Origin: Dasypus novemcinctus
Taxonomy: Eukaryota > Chordata > Mammalia > Cingulata > Dasypodidae
Assembly (NCBI RefSeq): GCF_030445035.2
Contig: NC_080673.1
Location: 181,393,216-181,457,215 of the forward strand
DNA length: 64,000 bases
Direction of reading: 5' to 3'
Shown here: positions 33,310 through 44,880 of the stretch, piece by piece
How the letters are laid out: every line of letters starts with the position of its first letter
Numbering within the stretch: position 1 is the first letter of the stretch
Program-made: the position numbers and the translations under genes
Notes under the pieces: model-generated
The model's database searches: none
What the model saw: only the letters and a program-made list of their open reading frames with translations
Told to the model about the DNA's origin: nothing

Positions 33310-33419
33310 CAGTGCAGTAGTTTCAGCAGAGAATTGCCATGCTCTAATTGAAATATCATTACAGCAGTGCACAATTCCATGAGATGTGGCTAAGGTATCT
33401 GATTAATAATAGTTCTTTT

Positions 33420-33615
33420 AGCAACAACTGATGAAGCATCAGCCATCGCCAGGTATTCTGCGTGGTAATTCATGTAATTGATACAGTAGTTATTATTATC
33501 CCATTTTACAGATGAATAAATCTGAGGTTGAGAGAAAGTTAAGTAACATTATGATCTCATAAATGATGGAGCTGGGATTTGAACTTAGGTCTTCTAACAT
33601 CAAAATCAGTGGCTT
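33420..33615 (-). mobile_element. MIR SINE
   Basis: ATTATTATCCCATTTTACAG, ATGAATAAATCTGAGGTTG, GAGCTGGGATTTGAACTTAG and GTCTTCTAACATCAAAATC match the reverse MIR consensus. Confidence 0.9.
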
Positions 33616-35689
33616 TTCCCCTTATGATTCAACTCTATGAACCATCATACCAGAACAAAAGTAACTGGTTTCACTTTTTTCTCATAATCTACTTATGTCC
33701 TGGGCCACTGACCAAGAAAAGAAAGAAGAAAATATAGTACATCCCAGCCATCCACTTTCTTGGCCATTCCTAACCACACTAAGGCCTGGACATATCCAAA
33801 ATTAATACTGGTTTTCCTTAGCTGTGACTCGTCCCCATCCTCTCCAGAAAGCTGGTCAAAAAATACGTACAATCTATGGAAATCTTAAATCAATCCATCA
33901 ACACCCCAACAAAGACACTTAAAACCCCATAGTAACTCAACTAAACTTAAATTGAAAAGTGTAAAAGGTTTAGAAATGTAAGAATATATCCTTGAGAAAG
34001 GAGCATTTGGGCACCAATAAAATTGCACCCGGACTGCTGAGCACTCAGCAGAGGGGAAGGGTCATCACTATGTTTAATGCATCAAACATCTGAGCAGTGG
34101 CTCCTGGACCTCTAAAGTGGCCAGGACCGTCCTCCCTTGCTCAGCCTCAGGGAACCCAAAGAGCTGCAGCCGCCAAGAAAGCACTGGTAGCAGCAGGGGG
34201 AAAGAAAAAAAACGTGGCTAACTTGAGATTAACTTTCTATCCCTCAGGCAGATTCATGCATATATTCGGCAAAAGCAAAAAATAGAAATTCTCCATCACC
34301 CTCTTGCACAACTTCCCACAGAATTCTCTCAGACCACTCTGTTGTCAACTATAGCAATATGTATTCCCTCGCCCAACCACAACCGACTGCCTTCTTCAGC
34401 AAACACCTTGTTTTTCAAACACCTTGATTCTGCCTTTTATATTTTTCAATTTTCTAATCCATTTCTTCCAATAGCCTCCAAGAGAAAAGGGGGGAAATGC
34501 TCTCAAACTATAATATAAAGTATACAAATGAATAAGCATATGCGTGCACACCTATATGCATTTAACTGGGTATTTTAGATTCTGTTGACAATGCATAAAA
34601 TAAAGTGAGTACCAGAAAGTAAATTCATTTCTCAGGCACAATTCAGGCCTCCCAAAGTCAAGCAGAAGACCAAATTATTTGATCAAGTGAACCCAATAAT
34701 AGCTAATCATACATGGTTAGTCAATTGTGTGTGGGAACAAGTTGGTTGAGTGACATTGCTTATAGCTATTATAATTGCCATCTACAATGCAAGGCTTACA
34801 CCTTAAATAAGCATTAAATAAGCATTGTGGCTCACCAAATAAGCATTGTGGCTCACCATTTACAATAGCCATAAATAATGAACCCTCTGGGCCTTAATTA
34901 ACTCATCTGTATAATGAGGAAATTCAAATAAATAATCTGATATCTTTCCAGCTTTCTCATTTTCTGAAAATAGTCCAAGAACTTGAGCATACCTGTAAAC
35001 ATCAGTGTTTTGTAAATTCTAATTTAAATCCAACAAAAGTCAAGAAATTATTTTGATAAGCCCAAAAAAGCGATCTATCATCTGTTTAGGTTACCTGCAT
35101 AAAAAACATACATATGCACTAAAACCAAAGCAAATTAGTAGTAAGAACAGCAGTCATTACATAGTATTACCTTGTGCAGTTCTGGAAGTTGACTGGGCTC
35201 AACAGGTGGATTCTGTTCAGGATTTACATGGAGTTACCATTAGAAGATGTGGTTGGGACCAGAGTTATCTTGAAATTTCTTTCATTCACATCTGGCCATG
35301 AATACTGACTCTCAGCCAGGACCTCAGTAGGGGCTTTTGGCCAGAGTAACCACATGTATCCTGGATTTCCTTATGGCATGGTGGATGGGCTCCCACAGGG
35401 AGCATTCTGATAGAGAGAGCCAGGTGTCTTTACTTTTATGAGCTGCCCTGGAGAGTCACATAGCTTCATCTCTGCTCATTCCATTAAGTAGAAGCAGCCA
35501 CTAAGCCTTGCACATACTCAAAGTGAATTTTTGACATGATGTTTAAAACCACCACAATGACTTTATACAAGTCCTTTAAACTCTGGGGTTCAAAGATGCC
35601 AGAAATCATCAAAATTTATCATTTTAGTGTCTGAAAGTCAAATATAAGAGCAATGATTTCAACAGCATTTCACCACATCTTTTATTTTT
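33616..35689. other. Unassigned region with a short tandem duplication
   Basis: No gene is supported. A 62-codon frame at 34097-34285 is basic and lysine-rich at its end, but I recognise no family and see no retrocopy hallmarks. An exact 21 bp tandem duplication lies at 34816-34857. Sequence between these is AT-rich and unplaced. Confidence 0.45.
34816..34857 (+). repeat. Exact 21 bp tandem duplication
   Basis: The unit AAATAAGCATTGTGGCTCAC plus C occurs twice head to tail. A partial third unit (AAATAAGCATT) lies just before, at 34805. Confidence 0.95.
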
Positions 35690-35850
35690 AAAGAGTAATA
35701 CAAAAATAATAATTGGCATTCACTGTGTGATTACTATGCTTAATGCCTTAAATAATTATGTGTTCTTTATATGATAGGTACCATGATCCTCCCCTTAGTC
35801 CCTATAGATGTACCTTAGGATTCAGAGTAATAAGTTAACATGCAAGAAAA
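35690..35850 (-). mobile_element. Worn MIR-like fragment
   Basis: AATTGGCATTCACTGTGTGA, TTAATGCCTTAAATAATT and GATAGGTACCATGATCC loosely follow the reverse MIR consensus. Confidence 0.5.
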
Positions 35851-35862
35851 CTAACAAAAATC

Positions 35863-36314
35863 TGTTGTGATGGTTAAGTTCAAGTGTCAATTTGGTTAGA
35901 CAATGGTGCCCAGTTGTTGAAACAAGCCAGCACTGGCTTGGTTGTTACTGTAAGGATATTCTGTGGATTAAAATCATCAATAAGTTGATTACATCTAGCC
36001 TGATCACATCTACAATCAACTGAAGAGGTTGCCTTCAACAATGAGAGACAGAGGCATCTCACTCAATCAGCTGAAGGCCTTAAAAGTATAACTGATGATT
36101 TCATTAGTCAGAAGGAAGAATTTCCATCTCTACTTCAGCCAGCCAGCTTTTCCTGGGTAATTCTCCAAAAACCTTCATCAGCATTTCCAACTTGTGGCCT
36201 CCCCTAAGGAATTTGGATCTGCCCATCCCCACAGTCGCGTAAGTCAATTCCTAAAATAAAAATCATTATATATGTATATGTACATGTATATGTAGAGAAC
36301 CCTGACTAATATAT
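35863..36314 (+). mobile_element. MLT2-like (ERVL) solo LTR
   Basis: It runs from TGTTGTGATGGTTAAGTTC through GTGTCAATTTGGTTAGAC, GGTGCCCAGTTGTTGAAAC, CAATCAGCTGAAGGCCTTAA, CCCCACAGTCGCGTAAGTC and a short AT-repeat to GAGAACCCTGACTAATATA. This is the complete order known from mammalian MLT2-type LTRs. Confidence 0.8.
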
Positions 36315-38080
36315 TAATACATCTATGTTCACAATTCCCACATAAAGAGAGATTGTTAACATCTCTTTACTGCATAGCAGTGATGTTACTTTGCTTTAAG
36401 GTCTACTTTTGGTAAATTGATCATAACTGGGAAATATTACTTATTCCTTATAGAGACAATGAGCACGAAATCCTCAAGTTCCTTCCCAAGTTCCTCTGAG
36501 CAAATTGCCCTATAGAATAAACCATCCCCCAAGGGATGACCTTTAATCAGAGGACAAATATATGTTGTTATGATTCTACCTGCAGATGCTCACAGAAGGA
36601 CCCTTAAATGCACACCTCTCCATTTGACTAAAGCCACCTGAAAAAAGAGAACACTCCCCCATCAGAGGAGTCCCTCAGCCCTCATGGCAGGCCCAGTTGC
36701 AGGGACATTCTGAAAGAAGCATCTTTTGAAAAAAGGATACCAGATACTAGAGCCCAAGCCCAAGTGTCATCGAGCACCGAAGAAGCCTGCTCCCTCCCCA
36801 AAGCTCATCTCAGACTGGCGTCATTATTTTAAAACCCAGTCACGACCTGAACAAGAGGCACATGTGTAAGCCAAGCCAACCCCAGCATGATCAGGGTGCA
36901 GCCAGAGTGTATGTACAAAAGCCAGGGGTTAAGTCAGACAAAACAGGCCCCCCTACGAGTATTGACATATCGACTAGAGCAGAACAGTCAGAAAGCCAGG
37001 CCATCCCTGAGACTTCAGATCCACGTCACTTTACTGCGATGGAAAAATATCCTTGCAAGGAAGCCAGAGAGCACAATGCTGATGAGGATAAACAAGCAAA
37101 GGCCCAGGTGCTGCCTATCCTTTGTCATTTCCAAATGACCAAAATGACAACTTAGAAAAGGTCAGGTTTAATTTGACACAATAGCCCACAGGAAGTCTGG
37201 AGTCCATTATATGTTAGCCTTGGATTAAAGAGGAAAAGGAAATTAAAAAGAAAGGAAAAGAGCAAACACCTAAAGAAGGAAAAGAACAGACGGTCTAATT
37301 TTCCTCTAGGAATTCATTCTTTGAAAAATTTCTCCATGTGCAGTCAGCACTCCAGAGCCTGGGGCTTTATGGTATATCAATGGAGCAATAAGTATATGCA
37401 ATAAATAAATCTAAAACTGAGGTTGTTTGAATGGAGATACACCTGAAAAAAAAGCAAACTGGCTTCTGGAGAAATACAGAGGAGAGTCGAAATGAGCTTA
37501 ATAAAGGGGATTACCGAAATGGTTGCATGTTGGATTTTTACCATTTTTAAACGCCTGACGTGTAGCTGCTGCTGTTGTGAAATTTCTGTTAAGTAATTAG
37601 CTTTGAAATGTTACCCAGACAGTTACTGGTATACGCTCTTCAAGGGGTGATTGGGAAGGCTCAGTGAGTCTTCTTGCTTACTACGACAGGATAACAAAAA
37701 TGTCAGCAGGATCTTTATGCTGTGGCACTGGCAATTTGAAGCTCTGGACCCCACTAAGGCACAAGGAAAGGATCTTAGGCCAGGCTGCAAGGCTTGTTTC
37801 TAATAGAGCTTGTTCAATACAATCTAAGTGCCTAAATGTCCTAATGCTCCTGGAAATGGAAATAACAATGAAAGTCCAGAGCAGAGACCATGTCCTTAAC
37901 ATGCCTAAATTGTAGAGAAATTGACAGAGATGAGTAATACTCTCATGTAAAATTATAAACCACTGAATCAATGCTTTGTTTTCTATTTTCTCACTCTAGG
38001 TGCATTACCCATTTTTGTCCTCTTGCTAGGTAATCACTTTTCACCAGAAACAAAGTTTCAGAATTAATTAATGCTAATAA
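36315..38080. other. Unassigned region, possible conserved non-coding block
   Basis: There are two overlapping plus-strand frames (36862-37155 and 36887-37138) but no recognised domain and no exon signals. CpGs are locally more frequent at about 36760-37040 than around it. The stretch 37485-37640 is free of repeat signatures. Confidence 0.4.
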
Positions 38081-38084
38081 GTGG

Positions 38085-38140
38085 CTACTGTGTCCCAAGG
38101 ATTGTGCAAGAAGCTTTCCAATGTAAATATCTTGTTTAAT
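38085..38140 (-). mobile_element. MIR fragment
   Basis: GTGGCTACTGTGTCCCAAGG, ATTGTGCAAGAAGCTTTCC and AATGTAAATATCTTGTTTAATC follow the reverse MIR 3' part. Confidence 0.5.
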
Positions 38141-38149
38141 CTTTCACTC

Positions 38150-38320
38150 TTCACCTGGTTTCAGGTTCCAGTTTCTCCTCATACTCTATGACTTGGGCAG
38201 GTAACTTAACATTTCTGAACCTCAGTTTCCTCATAGATACAGTGGAAGTAATTATTGTACCTTCCCCATAAGATTATTGGAAAAATGAATTAAAATAATG
38301 CCTGTATATGTAAATAGAGG
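38150..38320 (+). mobile_element. MIR SINE
   Basis: GACTTGGGCAGGTAACTTAA, TTCTGAACCTCAGTTTCC and AGATTATTGGAAAAATG match the forward MIR core. Confidence 0.85.
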
Positions 38321-40080
38321 TGTTTTGGTTGCAAGCTATTTTTTTAAAAACTTGAAGAAATAAAAGGGAAGATTAGAGAAAAATGGAGGAACTCAAAAGA
38401 TTAAAGAGCCAAAGGACTGGTCTCTTACCAGATAGAGACCTGGAGACTCCCCAAAACTGTTCATAGCAGAGAGTACTCCACAGTCTTAAAATGGTACTCT
38501 TCCTACAGCAAATGAATTCTAGCTATATCTTTTAGAGATTTTGCTCAATATTTAAGATCCTGAAACGAGAAAGTCTTGTTAGCCATATTTGGGCTGCGTG
38601 CCTGCCCCTTGAATTTACTGGTTGAAAGAAAGAAAGATCTGGCAAAAGGGAGCCAGCCCATCAGGTTCAATGATAAGGAATGAAGCTTGTGGGTCTATGC
38701 TCCCACTAACAGTACACACTCTGGAAGGGAAGTAAACTTCCCAGAGGAAATCGAATATGCAAAATAAGTCAAGGAAGAGATCAAAAGTCTAAGACCAGCA
38801 TTCTTCCACTGGGAAGAATGAGGCTGGGTGGAAAATTGGAAAGAAATAAAGGGTTGTTTACATGGGTGAGTCCTGAGCAAAGTCTGTTTATGATTTGGGG
38901 CTTTAAACTGGCCTTTTTCCTTGGGCACAGCATGAATTTTCCATGCCATGCTCTTAAATTCATGCAGCCTGTTCTGTGATCTCTGGATGTACATACCCGT
39001 GGGGTCAGGTATCATTACACTTCCTTGGGGAACTTTCTTGCTCAACAAAAGTAAAACCAGCCTTCCTCAGAGAGGTTAGAAGGGTGTAAGTACAAGTTTT
39101 AAACTTCTGTTTTCTGATGAAATGGGTAGGGAATAATAAATGTTTATGAAGCCAGATACACATGAATTTTGCAGCTAATCTCATATGCGGGAAAGGCCAC
39201 CTGAGGCAGCTGAAATAGCAGAAGGAATTGGTAACTTCTGACTGTTACCTGGAGAAGTTTCCCCACGCCTGAGACCCCCGTCATTTCTAATTGATAGCAA
39301 AGTCTGTTGCCACCAGCAGAAACACTAAAACTTGAAGAAAAAGAATACATTCATTCTCATGAGTTGCTTCCTTATCCGCCCCATGCTCACATTTCCAAGA
39401 AAATTGTAAGGTCAGCATGGAGCAAAGTTCTGTGTACTTGGGATGGATGAGTTGGAGTGGGAAGAGCTGAAACTGCTTTCTCTCCACAGAAATTCTAATG
39501 TTTATTTCAATTCTGAATTTTTAAATTCTAACATGGACACTTAGACAGTTACTAAGTGTTCCCTTAACCTAAAAGCCAGATAGACCACGAGGGAGAAATG
39601 GAAAGAGATTTTTAGGAAAGATGATTAGGTCCCTGGGTATCAAGATAAAAGCAAAAAATCTTCTTGAAAACAAAAATGGGGGCTAAGAGTATATAAAGAG
39701 ATGTGGGACTGGGCATGTCTATGGGCAGATGATTACCTCAAGGAGAAGAATATGAGACTCTGCCTGCAGTTTCCGGGTCTCAGGGGTCTCACTTTTTGAG
39801 GTGGTGATAGTCCAGTGCTCTCCAGGCCCCGGAGCTTGCCCCAAGTCCCTGGGCAGGAAGGATTGGAGGCAAAAGCTCAAAGGGAAGCCACAAAGTCACA
39901 AGGTGAAATCTTTCACCAGTGGAGAGAGAAGCAAGAGAATTATAACAGTCATAGAAAAGAGCATGTGAGCCACCAAGGACCCCATGGGAAAGTCAGTGCA
40001 TCAGTGCAAGGCAGGCTCAGTCAGAGCAGAGCTGCCCCTTGTGGAGACCAACCACGTGACTTGAAGGACGAACCAGGCGC
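38321..40080. other. Unassigned stretch
   Basis: No gene is supported. The minus-strand frames at 38695-39048 and 39144-39487 match nothing. The first few hundred bases may be an old LINE fragment that I cannot name. Confidence 0.4.
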
Positions 40081-40084
40081 GGGC

Positions 40085-40215
40085 ACTCGTATTTTCTACA
40101 GAAGCTTCATAACATCCCTGGGAGGTACAGTATTATTTCCGTTTTACAGACACAGAGACTGTCTCAGCAAGGTTAAAATAACTGGCCCAAGGTCATGCAG
40201 TTAGACTCAGGATAA
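40085..40215 (-). mobile_element. MIR SINE
   Basis: CATAACATCCCTGGGAGGTA, TATTTCCGTTTTACAGACAC and GCCCAAGGTCATGCAGTTAG are reverse MIR landmarks. The MIR accounts for the 3' third of the 129-codon frame at 39815-40204, which argues against that frame being a gene. Confidence 0.85.
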
Positions 40216-40439
40216 CCAGTCAGGTCAGTCTCCACAGCCCACGTTTTGTCTCCAGTGCACCCTGCCCATCTCCATGGCTGATTCTCACCCCCAACTCTCC
40301 ATCCCCACTCCACAAGACTGTCAAGACCTGGGGACACTGGAAAGACCTGTGAAGATCTAACTTTTCTAGAGTTTTACTATATTAAGTTGCCATTTTTGCA
40401 GTGCAAAAAGCCAAATATCAGTTTTATGTAGTTCAACAT

Positions 40440-40600
40440 TTTCTTTGTAAGCATTGTTCTAAGCAATTTACATGTATAGTCTCATATTATCTACACAACA
40501 GTTCTTATTTGGTAGGTATTATTATAATCCCCTCTGAACAGATGAGGAAACTGAGGCACAAAGCAATTAAGACGCTTCACAAATAGCCCATAACAAGCAT
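40440..40600 (-). mobile_element. MIR SINE
   Basis: AAGCATTGTTCTAAGCAATT, TAGTCTCATATTATCTACAC and CAGATGAGGAAACTGAGGCA are the reverse MIR consensus. Confidence 0.9.
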
Positions 40601-40734
40601 AGTAATGACTCAATCACAAGCTCTTATCCATATGTAATTATGGATTATTTTATCTGAAACTGCCTTCTTCCAGATAAAAGAAAAGAAGGACAAAATAGTC
40701 ATAAAGTCATCTGTCTTTTCTTTTTCCTTCAGGC

Positions 40735-40810
40735 AAATACCTTCACAAAGATATTTATTCACCAAATATTACTGAGAGCATATACTTTATGGCAGACACT
40801 TATTCAGACC
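40735..40810 (-). mobile_element. Possible L2 3' fragment
   Basis: ATATTTATTCACCAAATATT then ACTTTATGGCAGACACTTAT resembles a reversed L2 tail. Short and weak. Confidence 0.4.
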
Positions 40811-40914
40811 TGCTTTCATCTATGAAAAAAAAATCTACTTGTAGTACATTTGGAGCTCCTTCCTGTAGAATGTTTCTCCAATTGGAAAACATAAGAATAA
40901 ACTAAGATTACTCC

Positions 40915-41000
40915 TTTTCTCTCTCCCTGTCTCCCTCCTTCCCTTCTTTCCTCCCTCCCTCCTTCCCTTCCTCTCTCCCTCTCTTCTTTCTTTTCTTCTT
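40915..41000 (+). repeat. CT-rich low-complexity tract (CTCCCTTCC-type)
   Basis: About 85 bases are almost purely C and T. Confidence 0.9.
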
Positions 41001-41019
41001 TTATGATATACTGTTTGCT

Positions 41020-41374
41020 TTTACTTTTAATTGTAAGAACATTGTTAGTCTATAGAGCCAAACTATTCAGAGCATATACATAAAATGTCAACTGTCTCCA
41101 TCTGCCCACACTCCAATTGCACCCTCTAAAGGAATATATGCTGGTAGTTTGTACATATCATTCCATACTTTATGCCCATACCAACATGTTCAAATTTAAG
41201 TACATATTTTTCAACATGCATGTTTAAACACAAGTTTCAACACACTGCCACCATGAACCTACCATGCTAATTACCCTAAAACTTGCATTTTTCCTTAATA
41301 TTATGTCTTGGATATTCCTTCATATCCTTTATCCATTATTTTTCATAATTTTATCATATCCCCTATAATATCAT
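41020..41374 (-). mobile_element. Old L1M fragment, first part
   Basis: AT-rich reverse L1M-like sequence resumes after an inserted DNA transposon at about 41590-41700, where TTTTAATTTGCTTATCTCCG and GACTGAACATCTTTTCATG are clear L1 phrases. Confidence 0.55.
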
Positions 41375-41585
41375 AATTCAGAGGTCTGCAGAATTTCACA
41401 CACACCACCACTGCCCCCAGCCAATCTGACCTGCTACTTGCTTTTATAAATAAAGCTTTATTGAAACTCAGCTACATCCATTTGTTTATGTACTGCCTAT
41501 AGCTGCTTTCTGCTTCAATAGCAGAACTGAGTAGTTGCCTCAGAGACAATATGGCCTACAACCCTAAAATTGGTATCTGTTGTTG
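41375..41585 (-). mobile_element. MER20-like hAT DNA transposon
   Basis: The plus strand has TTATAAATAAAGCTTTATTG, AACTCAGCTACATCCATTTG, TATAGCTGCTTTCTGCTTCA, CAGAACTGAGTAGTTGCC and AGAGACAATATGGCCTACAA. This matches, in reverse, the common mammalian MER20-type element; the family name is from memory. It interrupts an old L1. Confidence 0.75.
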
Positions 41586-41705
41586 TTTTAATTTGCTTAT
41601 CTCCGATTACCAGAAAGACTGAACATCTTTTCATGTTTATTGCCCATAAAATTTTCTCACCTGTGAATTACCTGTTCTACTTTGCTAATTTATTTCATTA
41701 AGCAA
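41586..41705 (-). mobile_element. Old L1M fragment, second part
   Basis: See the 41020-41374 part. TTGCCCATAAAATTTTCTCA and CTGTTCTACTTTGCTAATTT continue the reversed L1 3' region. Confidence 0.7.
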
Positions 41706-41719
41706 TTAGAAGTATAATG

Positions 41720-41930
41720 TATGGTTAAGCATACATTCTCTGGATACTGCTGGACTTAGCTAGAATCCTGGCCCCAAAACTTATTAACTATACAACATAG
41801 GGCATCTGATTTGATTTTACGGTGCCTTGGGTTCTCAGTCTACAAAATGGGGTGGTACTATAGCCCACCTCTTAGAATTGCCTAACAATGAAATGAATTA
41901 GCTATCATTGTTAGTTATTATTTCTCTTTT
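41720..41930 (+). mobile_element. MIR SINE
   Basis: GGTTAAGCATACATTCTCTG, ATCCTGGCCCCAAAACTTAT and CAGTCTACAAAATGGGGTGG follow the forward MIR consensus. Confidence 0.8.
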
Positions 41931-42267
41931 TGTTCTTTTCTTGTCTTCAAACAAACTGTCTAGTCAAATGTCAAGAGCTTTTTGTAACTTCACCCTTCAA
42001 AATCCTCAGGAGACTGAGAACTTCTGAAGGCCCCAGCCAGTGTGTTGCTGGCCTCCAGGTGAGGTCAGGGAGGCTCACAGAACATCCTGGTGAGGTGATT
42101 CTGGGTGATGCAGGAACAACTCATTTCATTTCTTTGCTCACAAACCTTTCCTGCACCAGTTCAGTGAAGCCCAAATGAATCTTACCTCAGTGAGTTTCCT
42201 GCAGGCCTCATCACACAGGACAGTTGATGTTAGAACCCAGAGCCACTGAGCACATGATCTCCTTTGA
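41931..42267. other. Unassigned stretch
   Basis: The 82-codon frame 41930-42178 has no recognised relative. No repeat is named. Confidence 0.4.
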
Positions 42268-42665
42268 TCATTTTTTTTAACTTTATTTTAAAGCAGTTAT
42301 AGATGAAAAATTACATATACCCCACCCTTCCCCCCCTCACATTTTGCCCTGTTAATAACATCTTACATGCATGTGGTACATTTGGTACAAGTGATGAACA
42401 GATATTGAAGCATTGCTACTAAATATGGTCTATAGTTTACATTATGGTTTACACTTCATACCGTACAACTTAGGTTTTGACAAAGTGTACAGTAGCCTGT
42501 ACACTTTGTACACTTCATTGCAGTATCATGCAGAACAATTCCAATGCCCTAAAAATGCCCTATGTTTCACCTATTCTTCCCTCCCACTCCCCTCAAAACA
42601 TCTGGTGAGCACTACCTTTATATCAGTGATTCAAGTTCTTCCATTACTACAACAATAAAATAAAA
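42268..42665 (-). mobile_element. L1-tailed non-coding retroposon, 5'-truncated copy
   Basis: On the minus strand it matches the 16287-18033 element closely: AGGGCATTTTTAGGGCATTG, GTAGCAATGCTTCAATATC, ACAAATGTACCAC-type and GTAAGATGTTATTAAC. The 3' end is AAAATAAAGTT and a short A run, read as T on the plus strand. Target duplications are not evident. Confidence 0.8.
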
Positions 42666-42739
42666 GTTGAATAGACTGAGTCTCAAGTTTTATGGGCTGA
42701 GATTATCAGAAAAGAGGAGACATAATAATAATGTTACAA

Positions 42740-42930
42740 TTATAACTAACACCTAGTAAACATGTGATGTATATTAATGCACCTTTTCAAGAGACTTTGA
42801 CATTGTATTATTCTTTTCCCTGTTTTATAGCAAAAGAAACTAAGGCACGAAGTGATTAACTTGCCTAGGGCCACACAGCTAGGATATGACACACCAGAAT
42901 TTGGCCCCATAAAGTGTAGCTGCAGAACCC
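42740..42930 (-). mobile_element. MIR SINE
   Basis: TTTTCCCTGTTTTATAGCAA, AAGTGATTAACTTGCCTAGG and GCCACACAGCTAGGATATGA are reverse MIR landmarks. Confidence 0.9.
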
Positions 42931-43019
42931 ACACTCATATTTCTGTGCTGCAGTGGAAGCATTACCAGAAAAGTCTCCTTAGATACAAATGAACATAAGG
43001 ACAGGGGCTCCAATCTCTT

Positions 43020-43240
43020 AAGGTACTGAGTTAGAATCAGGAGGCCTGTACTTGATTACTGGATCCACCACCATCTTTGGCAAAATCTCAGGCAAACATG
43101 TTAACTAATGTTATCTTTTCTAGATCTCAGCTCTCCTCATCCAGAAAAGGGGACTAATGATGCAAGCACTGAGTTTACCTCACAGTTACTTAAAGTAGAT
43201 AAGATCATGTATACAATGAGGACTTTCTCCAAACACAAAG
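43020..43240 (+). mobile_element. MIR SINE
   Basis: AATCAGGAGGCCTGTACTTG, AAAATCTCAGGCAAACATG and CTAGATCTCAGCTCTCCTCA fit the forward MIR at moderate divergence. Confidence 0.7.
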
Positions 43241-43244
43241 TGCT

Positions 43245-43522
43245 ACCTATTATTTGACTCCATCTATACAAAATGCACATACAAATAAATCTATAGAGAC
43301 AGAAATAGATTAGCAGTTATGTATGGCATGGGAAGGATAGAGGGATTGAGAGATGACTACTAAGAAGTAGGCAATTTTTCTTTTTGGAGTAATGAAAATG
43401 CTCTAATATTGATTGTAGTGATGAATGCACAACTCTGTAATTATACCAAAAGGCATTGCTTGTACATTTTAGATGGATTGTATGGTTTATGAATATGTTG
43501 CAATAAAATTGATTTTTTAAAA
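43245..43522 (+). mobile_element. Old L1M 3' end
   Basis: AAATCTATAGAGACAGAAAT, TTTTTCTTTTTGGAGTAATG, AATGCACAACTCTGTAATTA and TGCAATAAAATTGATTTTTT are standard L1M 3' UTR phrases ending in an A-rich tail. Confidence 0.8.
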
Positions 43523-44050
43523 ATAAGCACCTTCTAAACTTTAGAGCAGACTGTCATGGTCATGAGCCCAAACATAACAGACTCTCAAAGTTCATACTGG
43601 AGGAAGAAGAACAAAGGAAGTATTTGGGAAATATCCTTGAAAGGAAGGGCTAGCTGTGCACACTGACCCTCAAAAAGTGAGTACAAGTAAGTGATGGGGA
43701 GATGTTCAGAGTATCTATGCACCAAATTTTACACAATTCAGATTATACAGGCCATCATGAGACTTTTGGCTGAGTCATACAGCTAATTATCTCAATTATC
43801 CTCATTTCCCTGCAGTGATAGTTCAGGGATTATGAGTAGTATTATAAAAGAAGATTAATTATAATGGCAAATTTCATCAAAAGGGTCTAAAAATAATTTT
43901 AAGTACCTTGCCAACCCTAAAGGTTATTAAAAATCATTAGAATAGAATAAACAAAAAAGGAACTTCTATAATTAGAGAACTCTATATCTATATGGTGGGA
44001 GGGAGAAGGGATGGATTTAGTATAGCTGTGTGTTGTGATGTCACTCTGAG
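43523..44050. other. Unassigned stretch
   Basis: Nothing is recognised. Confidence 0.4.
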
Positions 44051-44054
44051 GTTA

Positions 44055-44250
44055 ATTTATGCTTTCCTAGTTCCACACCTTTGCTTAAGGTCATCTCTCT
44101 GTTAAAATCCATTAAATATGTTGAACCTGAATGCCACCTTTTCATGTAGCATCCCCCTGATCCCAGCAGCCCAAGGTATAACTTCCTTTTGAAAGCCACT
44201 CTACTTTTTATCGTATTTCTCAGAATGACTTAAAGGTAAAGACTGAGCTC
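44055..44250 (+). mobile_element. L2 LINE fragment
   Basis: CTTTGCTTAAGGTCATCTCT, TGCCACCTTTTCATGTAGC and TTTTTATCGTATTTCTCAGA follow the L2 3' consensus order. Confidence 0.65.
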
Positions 44251-44880
44251 CTATAATAGGGACACGAAGAGACTGGGACTTAATCAGGTGAAAGTTAATG
44301 GCTCCCTCGCTTAAGATTCCTGAAATGGGCAGTCCAGCTTGACAAAGCAGCTCCGCTCTACACAGTTATTGGGAGACAGAGACTCCTTCAATCTTTTTGT
44401 TCTGCCATCCTTTTGTGCATCAGCCTCCTCCATTTTCTTGAAGCTGGGTCACAAACATGTTCATAAAAGAATCTGGGAGAAAGGGGAAATAGCAGAAATC
44501 TAAGGCAATTGACTTTCTTCCAGTCAAAAGGAGCAGAGGTTGAACATGTAATTTCTGCTCACATTCCACTGGTAAGAACTCTTTCTCATGGCCAATCCAA
44601 CTGCATGGAATGCGGGAAAATGTCTCTCACTAGAGCAAAAGGAAAGAAGATATTATTGGATAACTGGCCGTGTGCACCCTGAATTCTTACAGCACTTATT
44701 ATTTACTTGCATAGGTATTTTATTTCCTCAATTCATTGTAAACACCAGAAGTACACAGATGACTGGAATTTTCAAGACTAGATATTTTGCTCTATAACAG
44801 CTCACTGTCTCACACTTAGATGGTCAATAAAAAATGTTGAATGAGTGGCTGTTCATCTTACTTAGAAAGAAAACAGGTAC
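44251..44880. other. Mostly unassigned, with a weak L2 tail
   Basis: GGTCAATAAAAAATGTTGAATG at 44821-44842 looks like an L2 end. The rest is unplaced. Confidence 0.4.

Noticed and set aside
32716-33351. 211-codon open frame, the longest in the window
   Set aside because: Most of it is a DAS SINE read through its antisense strand, plus a (GTTTT)n repeat and old repeat flank.
34097-34285. 62-codon basic peptide that looks a little like a ribosomal protein
   Set aside because: I could not match it to any specific ribosomal protein, and there is no poly(A), target duplication or exon context.
34805-34860. A CRISPR-like array
   Set aside because: Only two abutting units without spacers, in a mammalian genome. 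It is a simple tandem duplication.
39815-40204. 129-codon open frame
   Set aside because: Its last third is a reverse MIR, and the rest has no recognised domain or splice context.
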